Source of the DNA: Effusibacillus pohliae DSM 22757
GTDB taxonomy: Bacteria; Bacillota; Bacilli; Tumebacillales; Effusibacillaceae
Reading direction: 5' to 3'
Length of the DNA stretch: 64,000 nucleotides
NCBI RefSeq assembly: GCF_000376225.1
Contig: NZ_AQXL01000125.1
Coordinates: 19,443-83,442 of the forward strand
The position numbers were made by a program, and so were the translations under genes. Shown here piece by piece: positions 57,686-64,000 of the stretch (position 1 is the first letter of the stretch; every line of letters starts with the position of its first letter). A model generated the notes under the pieces. That model was not told where the DNA came from. It made no database searches and saw only the letters and a list, made by a program, of their open reading frames with translations.

Positions 57686-58758
57686 GAGAGTATGGGATGT
57701 CTGTCGGCGAGTTGCCGACGGGAGAGTGGAACAGCATAACCGATGTACCCAGCGTGGCGGTCGGGCATGTGACGTTGCATCCAGAATCCGGCTATGCGGA
57801 AGGCGTTTGCACCGGGGTGACCGCGATCCTGCCGCACGAGGGCAACTGGTTTCGCCAAAAAGTGGCGGCCGCTTCACACGTGATCAACGGTTTCGGCAAA
57901 ACGACCGGGTTGGTGCAGCTGCAAGAGCTGGGGGTGATCGAGTCCCCGATCTTGTTGACCAATACGTTTGGCGTTCCGGCGGCAACGGAAGGCGCCCTGC
58001 AGGTGATGCTGGAGAGGGACGATGCGATCGGAGACCGGACAGGGTCGCTGAATGTGGTGGTCGGGGAGTGCAATGACAGCTATCTGAATGATATGAGAGG
58101 ACTTCACGTGCGACCGGAGCATGCGCGGGAAGCCATCCGCCAGGCGAAGCGGGGGCCTGTGGCGGAAGGCTGTGTCGGCGCCGGCACGGGCATGGTCTGT
58201 TTCGGATGGAAAGGCGGCATCGGAACGGCTTCTCGGCGAATCGAGGTGGATGGCAAGGCGTATCATGTTGGAGTGCTGGTGCTGTCGAATTTTGGGGTGA
58301 AGCAGGATCTGACGGTGCTGGGGCATCCTGTCGGCAAGCTGTTGACCGATTGTTCCGGCAAACGGGAACAACAAACTACGCCTGACGGTTCGATTATGAT
58401 CGTAATCGCCACCGACCTGCCGATGTGCTCCCGCCAGTTACAGCGATTGGCCAAACGGGCAGCCTTTGGGCTGGCTCGCACGGGATCGATCGCACATCAT
58501 GGCAGCGGCGATATCGTCATCGCGTTCAGCAACGGCAATCGGATCCCGCACGATCCGGAGCAAGGGCTGCTGACAATGCGGGTGCTGCGAGAGGACGGTC
58601 CGTTCATGTCGCAATGTTTCCGGGCGGCTGTGGAGGCGACGGAGGAAGCGATTTTGAATTCGCTGTTCCTGGCGGAGACGACAACCGGCCGCCTGGGGAG
58701 GACGGTCGAGGCGCTGCCAGTGGAGACGGTATTGGAAATCATTCGGACGCGCAGGTAG
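57667..58758 (+). CDS. P1-family peptidase (DmpA/BapA-type aminopeptidase)
   Basis: 363 residues, overlapping larC by 19 nt. S58 family features: 'GVTAILPHEGNWFRQKVAAA', 'HVINGFGKTTGLVQLQELGV', 'ILLTNTFGVPAATEGALQVM', 'VGECNDSYLNDMRGLHVRPE' and 'GSIAHHGSGDIVIAFSNGNR'; the last block, around Ser280, is where the self-processing nucleophile of these N-terminal-nucleophile enzymes is expected. They release N-terminal residues from D- or beta-amino acid peptides and amides. Its place at the end of the lar genes is unexpected; it may process an amide related to the imported substrate. Confidence 0.88.
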   Translation: MQRKRLREYGMSVGELPTGEWNSITDVPSVAVGHVTLHPESGYAEGVCTGVTAILPHEGNWFRQKVAAASHVINGFGKTTGLVQLQELGVIESPILLTNTFGVPAATEGALQVMLERDDAIGDRTGSLNVVVGECNDSYLNDMRGLHVRPEHAREAIRQAKRGPVAEGCVGAGTGMVCFGWKGGIGTASRRIEVDGKAYHVGVLVLSNFGVKQDLTVLGHPVGKLLTDCSGKREQQTTPDGSIMIVIATDLPMCSRQLQRLAKRAAFGLARTGSIAHHGSGDIVIAFSNGNRIPHDPEQGLLTMRVLREDGPFMSQCFRAAVEATEEAILNSLFLAETTTGRLGRTVEALPVETVLEIIRTRR

Positions 58759-58854
58759 GTCTTTTGTACTATTTTGTATCGGTAACAAGATTCGACATTT
58801 TTCTCTCCAGGGGATGGATATAATAGTGTTGATAAGTCGCTGGGGGGAACGGGA

Positions 58855-59109
58855 ATGTCGGGAGTGCACCATAATGTGCTGTTTCTGTCGCTGCACATGG
58901 CTGGCAACGATGTGGAATACGGCCTGCAAAAAATCGGCAAGGAGCTAAACCAACTGGATCACAAATTGCTCGTCTTGCAGCGGGATATCGCTTTGCTTTT
59001 GCGGGAGATCGAACGGGATTGCGACGGTGTGGGGCTTGGCGGGGAGCTTGTGGTTTGCGGGGCGCACCGGAATCAATGGGACACGATCGTTTACGCGGGG
59101 AGGGTTTGA
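58855..59109 (+). CDS. Small hypothetical protein with a coiled-coil segment
   Basis: 84 residues from ATG 58855 (RBS TGGGGGGAA). Soluble; residues 20-52 form a helical, heptad-like stretch ('NDVEYGLQKIGKELNQLDHK', 'LLVLQRDIALLLREIERD'). A TATAAT near 58819 with poor -35 may be its promoter. No family recognised. Confidence 0.55.
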   Translation: MSGVHHNVLFLSLHMAGNDVEYGLQKIGKELNQLDHKLLVLQRDIALLLREIERDCDGVGLGGELVVCGAHRNQWDTIVYAGRV

Positions 59110-59161
59110 CATGTCATTGGCCGAACGTTGTTGTGACCTGTAGGCAGCATGTGAACGTAAA

Positions 59162-59194
59162 AAACCGGCGGGACGGAAGGGCATCCGCCGGTTT
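59162..59194 (-). terminator. Terminator of the sco1 gene (bidirectional)
   Basis: AAACCGGCGG ... CCGCCGGTTT; on the minus strand the stem is followed by TTTTTTACG, the better T-run, so it mainly terminates the minus-strand sco1 gene. It can also serve the small plus-strand gene upstream. Confidence 0.8.
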
Positions 59195-59230
59195 CCTGCT
59201 GAGGTGCCCGGCGCAGACCTCCGCTTGTGC

Positions 59231-59851
59231 CTACTGACGGGCCAACCGCTCGATGTCGGTTGTGATTTTTTTCACAATATCTTTTGCGTTTGTATCAAGC
59301 CCGATGTTGTATTCGCGCCGGATGTTCCGTTCGCGATCGATCAAAATGACTTTATTGTTATGCACGTACAGGTTGCTTGACGGGTCCAAGTCGGAAGAGA
59401 TGCCGAAGTTCCTGGCGACTTCATGGGTGGCTGCGTTGGTTCCGCGCAAGAAAATCCAGCCGTTCGGATCGGCCCGGTATGCTTTTGCATAGCGTGCGAG
59501 CACGTTTGGCGTATCACGCTCGTCGAAGCTGATCGACACAAACGTCACATCGCGGCCGAAAAGCCCCTGTTTTTTCAAGTTTTCCTGGATTTTTGCCATG
59601 TAGGATGTGGTCATCGGGCAAATGTCCGGGCAACTGGCGTAGAAGAAGTTGACCAACCGGATTTTTCCGTCCAGTTGATGGAATTGCACAGGCTTGTCCT
59701 GTATGTCGTTCAACGTAAAATCGGGCGCCCTGCCGACCACCGGGAAGCGGCTGGCCCCCCACCAAAACCAGTAGCCAATGCCGCCGAGCAGGGCGAACAG
59801 CAAGATGGTGGCCACCATGCGAAACCAGTTTTTTTGCAGAAATCGGTACAT
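59231..59851 (-). CDS. Sco1/SenC copper chaperone
   Basis: 206 residues. Membrane anchor (about residues 11-31) and a thioredoxin fold with the copper site: Cys74 and Cys78 in 'FFYASCPDICPMTTSYM' and His164 in 'LYVHNNKVILIDRE'. Sco proteins deliver copper to the CuA site of cytochrome c oxidase or reduce its cysteines. Followed upstream (same strand) by ycnI, another copper-linked gene. A paralogue lacking all three ligands is encoded at 14461. Confidence 0.92.
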   Translation of the reverse strand: MYRFLQKNWFRMVATILLFALLGGIGYWFWWGASRFPVVGRAPDFTLNDIQDKPVQFHQLDGKIRLVNFFYASCPDICPMTTSYMAKIQENLKKQGLFGRDVTFVSISFDERDTPNVLARYAKAYRADPNGWIFLRGTNAATHEVARNFGISSDLDPSSNLYVHNNKVILIDRERNIRREYNIGLDTNAKDIVKKITTDIERLARQ

Positions 59852-59926
59852 CGTTGTTCGCCTCCGTTGACTTGGCGTAAACAGTGGGAAAGGACACCGG
59901 ATGGCGGTGTCCTTGCTGCTATTTGA

Positions 59927-60556
59927 TCACTCTTTTTTGCGGAACAGGCTGATCAGCGAGATCAGCAGCGCCGCGCCGGAGACAACCAGCGGCAGCGTGT
60001 TGCCGGTTTTGGCGGAAGCGGTCGTGTCCGGAGCCGGAGCGGCATGATTGTGCTCATCCTGCTTTTCATCGTGCTGGTCGCCTTGCGCCGCGCCTTGCTT
60101 GACCGTCGTCACGGAAGCGGGCGTTTTCGAGTCCGGTGCGCCGGTCCACTCGACGACCGATCCGTCCGCGTACGTTTGATAAGCTTTCCAGGCGAAGGTG
60201 CCCGGATCCTTCGGATTTTTCGCGACGAACGAGAACTCCGTAAACTCATGCGGCTTCAGGCCGCCCGCCGTGGACGTCCAGGTGATCGCTTTGAAACGGC
60301 CATCCGCGTCCTTTTCGAATTCGTAATTCCAACCAGGCGTCGGTTGCACGGTGCTGACCGACACTCCCTGCGGAAATTCCACCCGCACCTTGGTTGTATT
60401 GATGTCTTTTTCCACCGGCACGCGAACCGTATATTTCTCGTAAGCGCCGGTGGTCGTTTCTTTCGGCCAGACGGTCACGTGCGCGCTCGCGGTGCCCGTC
60501 AATGCCAATAACGTTCCGGCTACGGCAAGGCTGCCCATCCATTTTTTCATGTTCAT
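59927..60556 (-). CDS. YcnI-like (DUF1775) copper-associated exported protein
   Basis: 209 residues. Signal peptide (about 1-25) ending 'TASAHVTVWPKETTTGAYEK'; after cleavage the mature N-terminus starts with His, which in YcnI forms a copper 'histidine brace' with Trp and Glu. The beta-domain includes 'VQPTPGWNYEFEKDADGRF'. A His/Asp-rich linker ('GDQHDEKQDEHNHAAPAP') precedes a C-terminal membrane anchor and 'RKKE'. Handles copper at the outer membrane face; in Bacillus it is linked to the copper importer YcnJ. It lies 75 nt upstream of sco1 and is probably cotranscribed. Confidence 0.9.
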   Translation of the reverse strand: MNMKKWMGSLAVAGTLLALTGTASAHVTVWPKETTTGAYEKYTVRVPVEKDINTTKVRVEFPQGVSVSTVQPTPGWNYEFEKDADGRFKAITWTSTAGGLKPHEFTEFSFVAKNPKDPGTFAWKAYQTYADGSVVEWTGAPDSKTPASVTTVKQGAAQGDQHDEKQDEHNHAAPAPDTTASAKTGNTLPLVVSGAALLISLISLFRKKE

Positions 60557-60751
60557 ATGATTGCCTCCATCCCTATCATACAGGTTTCATTGCTATAATT
60601 CCACCGCCTGTCCGCGGCCCTCCCCAAAGTACCAAAAAAAATCGTCCGTGAGAATGGCTCAACCGGGCTATTTTTTGCAAATTAGCCATTGCGGGCTATG
60701 TCTCCCGGCTTGACACCGGGGGTATGATGGAGAAGTAAGGGGGGCTTGCAT

Positions 60752-61579
60752 GTGTCGTACAGACAGATCAAATGGCTGATTTTGGCGGTTCCGACGGTTA
60801 CGATCGGATTGTGGGAATTTATCCGGCATGAATATCTTCTTCCCTATATTTCGATGGAATTGGGGAACTGGTTGTCACCCCTGGTGGTCATGATCGTCAC
60901 TTTCGGTTCGCTGTGGAAGCTATTTTCGCTGCTGGAACGCTTGCAGGAAGACCTGAATCGGGAGCGGGCCGCCAAGGCGATCCTGGAAGAGAGGGAGCGA
61001 ATCGCCAGAGAATTGCACGACGGCATCGCCCAATCGCTGTTTTTGCTGTCGGTCAGAATGCATCAGCTGGAGCAGCGCGATCTGCTGCGCGGGGAACACT
61101 ACCAGGCCTTGCGGGACACGGTCCGCCGCGTGCATGATGATGTGCGGCAGGCGATCTCCAATTTGCGGTTTCCCCCGACGGGGGATGGCTTGCCGTGGAC
61201 GAAAACGGTACAGGACATGATTCAAGACTTTGAAAAAGAGACCAGAGTGCCGGTATCGATCGATTGGGATCTGGACGAGGGATCCCTTTCCTCGAAAGAA
61301 AAAGTGGAAATCTCCGCTTGCCTGCGGGAAGCGTTGATGAATATCCGAAAACATGCAAACGCACGCCACGCGGCCGTTCGGCTGTTGAAAACAGGTACCG
61401 GCTGGTCACTCACGGTGGAAGACGACGGACAGGGTTTCAAGCGAGATCCTTTCGGTTCCCCTTCCCGTTACGGACTGCGCATGATGCGCGAGCGGGCGGA
61501 GGAAATGGGCTGGCAGTTTCGGATTGAACGGGACAACGGACGTACACGGATTGTAATTCGAAAGGAGAATCAGGCATGA
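60752..61579 (+). CDS. NarL-type sensor histidine kinase (LiaS/DegS-like)
   Basis: 275 residues from GTG 60752, chosen for AAGGGGGG seven nt upstream; TTG 60746 is too close to the RBS. Two N-terminal helices with a short loop (about 5-60) and no sizeable extracellular domain, so it may sense the membrane itself. HisKA_3 with His89 in 'RIARELHDGIAQSLFLLSVR', then HATPase_c with 'CLREALMNIRKHANARHAAV', 'VEDDGQGFKRD' and 'YGLRMMRERAEEMGW'. Its 3' end overlaps the response regulator gene by 4 nt. Confidence 0.92.
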   Translation: MSYRQIKWLILAVPTVTIGLWEFIRHEYLLPYISMELGNWLSPLVVMIVTFGSLWKLFSLLERLQEDLNRERAAKAILEERERIARELHDGIAQSLFLLSVRMHQLEQRDLLRGEHYQALRDTVRRVHDDVRQAISNLRFPPTGDGLPWTKTVQDMIQDFEKETRVPVSIDWDLDEGSLSSKEKVEISACLREALMNIRKHANARHAAVRLLKTGTGWSLTVEDDGQGFKRDPFGSPSRYGLRMMRERAEEMGWQFRIERDNGRTRIVIRKENQA

Positions 61580-62244
61580 AGCCGCCGTTTCGGATGTTGA
61601 TTGCCGATGACCATGCACATGCGCGAGAAGGGATTCGCGAGATTGTCACCAGCGATCCAGATTTTGAAATCGTCGGCGAGGCGAAAAACGGTCTGGAAGC
61701 GCTTGAACTGACGGAACAATTGATGCCCGACCTGATCCTGATGGATATCAACATGCCGGAAATGAACGGATTGGAAGCGACCAGGCTGATCAAGCAACGG
61801 TATCCGTACGTCAAGATCGTCATCATCACGGTGTCGGACGATATCGCCGACCTGTTTGAAGCGCTGAAAAAGGGAGCGCAGGGATATCTGCTGAAAAATC
61901 TCGACCCGTCCGCCTGGATCGACTATCTGAAAGCGGTGGCGTTTGATGAAACACCGATGTCGCGGGAATTGGCGGTCAAATTGCTGCACGAATTTGCCGG
62001 CCGGGAGCGGACGGAACCGAAGACCAGTCCGTTGTCGCCGCGCGAACACGAGATTCTGGAATGGGTGGCGGCCGGCCATACCAACCGCGAGATCGCCGAA
62101 GGGCTCAACATCGCGGAAAACACCGTAAAAAACCATTTGAAAAACATCCTGCAAAAACTGCATCTGGAGAACCGGGTGCAGCTGACAAGCTACGCTTACA
62201 AACAGGGATGGATCCAGGGGACCAAGGGAAGAGACAGCCGCTAA
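61576..62244 (+). CDS. NarL/LuxR-type response regulator
   Basis: 222 residues. Receiver domain with 'LIADDHAHAREGIREIV', Asp57 in 'LILMDINMPEMNGLEATRLI', and Lys in 'GAQGYLLKNLDPSAW'. C-terminal LuxR HTH: 'LSPREHEILEWVAAGHTNRE' and 'IAENTVKNHLKNILQKLHLE'. Partner of the kinase at 60752 (ATGA overlap). Targets unknown; no obvious inverted repeat before either gene. Ended by a terminator. Confidence 0.94.
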   Translation: MKPPFRMLIADDHAHAREGIREIVTSDPDFEIVGEAKNGLEALELTEQLMPDLILMDINMPEMNGLEATRLIKQRYPYVKIVIITVSDDIADLFEALKKGAQGYLLKNLDPSAWIDYLKAVAFDETPMSRELAVKLLHEFAGRERTEPKTSPLSPREHEILEWVAAGHTNREIAEGLNIAENTVKNHLKNILQKLHLENRVQLTSYAYKQGWIQGTKGRDSR

Positions 62245-62253
62245 TGCGGATAG

Positions 62254-62283
62254 GGGGGCGGGATTGTTCCCGCCCCATTTTTA
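62254..62283 (+). terminator. Terminator of the NarL-type two-component operon
   Basis: GGGGCGGGA - TTGT - TCCCGCCCC followed by ATTTTTAG, ten nt after the stop. Its end touches the stop codon of the convergent aldehyde dehydrogenase gene. Confidence 0.9.
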
Positions 62284-63714
62284 GTCGAGGTTCATCCAAA
62301 CCGCTTTTACTTGCGTATACAATTCCAGCGCATAGCTTCCCATTTCCCGGCCAAAACCGGATTGTTTGTAACCGCCAAACGGCACAGCCGCATCGAATGC
62401 ATTGTAGCAGTTGACCCACACGGTTCCGACTTCCAACGCGTGGGCCACGCGGTGAGCTTTTCGCACATCGTTGGTCCACACTCCTGCGGCCAACCCATAT
62501 TCGCTGTCGTTCGCCCGGCGGATGACATCGGCAATCTGTTCCTCATCATCAAAAGGAAGCGCAGCCACAACCGGTCCGAAGATTTCTTCCTTTACGATCG
62601 TCATGTCGTCACGAACGTCAGCGAATATCGTGGGAGGCACGAAATATCCGGGGCCATCAAGCGGCTGTCCGCCGACGACCGGAGTAGCCCCTTCTTCTTT
62701 CCCCTTGTTCAGATAGTAAGAAACTCTTGCGAATTGTTCATCCGAAACAAGCGGCCCGATCTGCGTCGTTTCATCCAGTCCGGGTCCCTGCTTGATTTTC
62801 GATGCATGACTGGTCAGATCAGCAAGCACATTATCGAAAACTTTTTTATGCACAAACAGACGGGAACCGGCACAACACACCTGTCCCTGGTTAAAGAAGA
62901 TCCCCATCAGGGCGCCTGGAATCGCTTTCGAGAAATCGGCGTCGGGGAAAATAATGTTCGGCGATTTCCCTCCTAACTCCAGGGAGACACGTTTCAAATT
63001 GCCGGCCGCTTGCTGCATGATCAATTTCCCGACTTCGGTAGAACCGGTAAATGCCACCTTGCGGATCCGCGGATGTTGGACAATCGCCCCGCCTGCCGTA
63101 GGTCCAAAGCCGGACAGAATGTTCACAACACCATCCGGGAATCCCGCTTCCTGAATCAATTCTGCCAAATACAAAGCGGAAAGGGGAGTCTGTTCGGCCG
63201 TTTTCAAAACAACCACGTTCCCGGTAGCCAATGCGGCACCGAGTTTCCAGGCAGCCATCAGCAAAGGGAAGTTCCACGGAATAATCTGCCCTACGACACC
63301 GACCGGTTCCCGGCGGGTATAGGTGAAGAAGTTTCTGCCGGCCGAATTCTCGATCACTTCTCCGTGAATCTTGCTGGCCCATCCGGCATAGTAACGAAAA
63401 TGATCGATCGTCAACGGGACATCCGCGTTGCGTGTCTCGCGAATCGGCTTTCCATTGTCGAGGGTTTCCAATTGCGCAAGGGCTTCCGCATGTTCTTCGA
63501 TCAAATCGGCCAGCTTCCAAATCAATTTTCCGCGTTCACTCGGTGTCAGCTTCGACCAGGGACCGGCGTAAGCCCGTTCTGCCGCTGCCACCGCCCGGTC
63601 GACATCGGCGGCGTCCGCTTCAGAGACTTCCGCAAGCACCTCTTCGGTCGCCGGGTTTTTTGTGATGAACGTTTTGCCGGAAACCGATTCGACAAATTCA
63701 CCTCCAATAAACAA
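62281..63714 (-). CDS. Aldehyde dehydrogenase, probably missing its extreme N-terminus
   Basis: 477 residues from TTG 63714. ALDH family: 'IIPWNFPLLMAAWKLGAALA' (cofactor Asn), Gly loop 'VAFTGSTEVGKLIMQQAAGN', catalytic Glu in 'VSLELGGKSPNIIFPDADFS', catalytic Cys in 'FNQGQVCCAGSRLFV', and 'EEIFGPVVAALPFDDEEQIA'. Family members usually have 10-25 more residues before 'LFIGGEFV'. Here the frame is closed by TAA ten codons upstream of the TTG and there is no clear RBS. The 5' end may have been lost through rearrangement next to the possible insertion sequence at the window edge. Otherwise the protein is complete. Confidence 0.85.
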   Translation of the reverse strand: MFIGGEFVESVSGKTFITKNPATEEVLAEVSEADAADVDRAVAAAERAYAGPWSKLTPSERGKLIWKLADLIEEHAEALAQLETLDNGKPIRETRNADVPLTIDHFRYYAGWASKIHGEVIENSAGRNFFTYTRREPVGVVGQIIPWNFPLLMAAWKLGAALATGNVVVLKTAEQTPLSALYLAELIQEAGFPDGVVNILSGFGPTAGGAIVQHPRIRKVAFTGSTEVGKLIMQQAAGNLKRVSLELGGKSPNIIFPDADFSKAIPGALMGIFFNQGQVCCAGSRLFVHKKVFDNVLADLTSHASKIKQGPGLDETTQIGPLVSDEQFARVSYYLNKGKEEGATPVVGGQPLDGPGYFVPPTIFADVRDDMTIVKEEIFGPVVAALPFDDEEQIADVIRRANDSEYGLAAGVWTNDVRKAHRVAHALEVGTVWVNCYNAFDAAVPFGGYKQSGFGREMGSYALELYTQVKAVWMNLD

Positions 63715-63887
63715 TTGTAGACTCTCGGAATTAAAATTTCCTTACAGGCTCTAGTCTCTTGACTAGGGCCATTTATTGTTTCACCCCCAAAACAGGAGTG
63801 CGAACAAATTTTCCTCTTGACTTTTTCAAATCACCCCAACAATCGCGATGGAGGCATCTAATTGCCTACTACTAGACGGTTTGGGTG
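63715..63887. other. Intergenic region, possible insertion-sequence end
   Basis: 173 nt without a complete gene. It holds CTAGTC-TCTT-GACTAG (63751-63766), a perfect 6-bp inverted repeat, and a long-range pair ATCACCCCAA (about 63831) / TTTGGGTGAT (63880-63889). The abrupt end of aldehyde dehydrogenase similarity near 63720 and the unidentified plus-strand ORF that follows would fit the left end of a mobile element. No terminal repeat can be proven because the other end is outside the window. Confidence 0.35.
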
Positions 63888-64000
63888 ATGTTCATGATTC
63901 CTGTTGCTCGTTCTCATGAAGCCTACCTGCAGTTCGTTGTTGAACAACTTGATGTAGAGTACAACAATCCCGCATCCAAGGAACTCCTGCAAAAGTTCTT
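63888..64000 (+). CDS. Start of an unidentified protein, possibly a transposase (runs off the window)
   Basis: An open frame from ATG 63888 (or ATG 63894) to the edge: 'MIPVARSHEAYLQFVVEQLD' then 'VEYNNPASKELLQKF'. I do not recognise it with confidence; the style recalls N-termini of some DDE transposases. No good RBS is seen directly upstream. Only 37 codons are available. Confidence 0.4.
   Translation, partial: MFMIPVARSHEAYLQFVVEQLDVEYNNPASKELLQKF

Noticed and set aside
60708..60730. TTGACA followed by TATGAT upstream of the NarL-type kinase.
   Set aside because: The spacing is only about 7 bp, too short for a sigma-A promoter; the match to both hexamers is probably accidental.

Overview
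The window looks like chromosomal DNA of an aerobic, spore-forming Firmicute of class Bacilli, possibly of the Alicyclobacillaceae/Effusibacillus type. The evidence is strong purine-rich ribosome binding sites with ATG/GTG/TTG starts, a YtaF-type sporulation membrane protein, Firmicute riboswitch classes (M-box, ydaO-type c-di-AMP), SpeD, GndA, FixABCX and Bacillus-like two-component systems. GC content is high for the group in most of the window and visibly lower at about 11.7-18 kb. Genus is a guess. No rRNA, tRNA, CRISPR array, prophage or replication origin was seen.

Layout. 0-8 kb: end of a MacB-type ABC permease, then an operon-like run of a secreted C39-like peptidase, a DUF1800/DUF1501 pair (the latter with a twin-arginine signal), a DUF2334/FG-GAP exported protein, TatC and a lipoprotein polysaccharide deacetylase, followed by a terminator with a shrunken group IIC intron behind it. 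8-12 kb (minus strand): a duplicated-permease ABC transporter behind an M-box Mg2+ riboswitch. 12-18 kb: DedA, an HTH-DUF1232 regulator, an LCP protein, a Sco-like protein without copper ligands, and a KimA-like K+ transporter behind a c-di-AMP riboswitch. 18-28 kb: two FtsW/RodA-family genes, YtaF, a gluzincin-type peptidase, TatA with an OmpR/HK two-component system, a second DedA and a PIG-L deacetylase. 28-32 kb: fixABCX. 33-38 kb: lipoprotein, cold-shock protein, MFS exporter with PadR regulator, speD with a long leader.

38-59 kb: after gndA, a long plus-strand island carries a GntR/FadR regulator, a Pot-like ABC importer, a distant LarA homologue, GlcD/GlcF-type oxidase subunits, SDRs, FAH-family hydrolases, a 2-hydroxyacid dehydrogenase, a canonical LarA, a nickel permease, LarE, LarB, LarC and a P1 peptidase. 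Together these encode complete nickel-pincer cofactor synthesis plus uptake, racemisation and oxidation of 2-hydroxy acids. 59-64 kb: Sco1, YcnI, a NarL-type two-component pair, an aldehyde dehydrogenase that appears to lack its usual N-terminus, and the start of an unidentified ORF that may belong to an insertion sequence.

Two patterns cut across these regions. First, a direct repeat TTCCAYA-N4-TTCCRYA lies at a fixed 16-nt distance from the -10 box of three or four promoters (C39 operon, rodA, tatA-RR-HK, probably the gluzincin gene), suggesting a small envelope/Tat regulon driven by the response regulator at 23974. Second, the window holds many gene remnants joined by internal deletions (intron, SBP tail, sdpR/sdpI, rpiR/gntP, IclR/SDR, Uma2) and a gene split by a 7-bp duplication.
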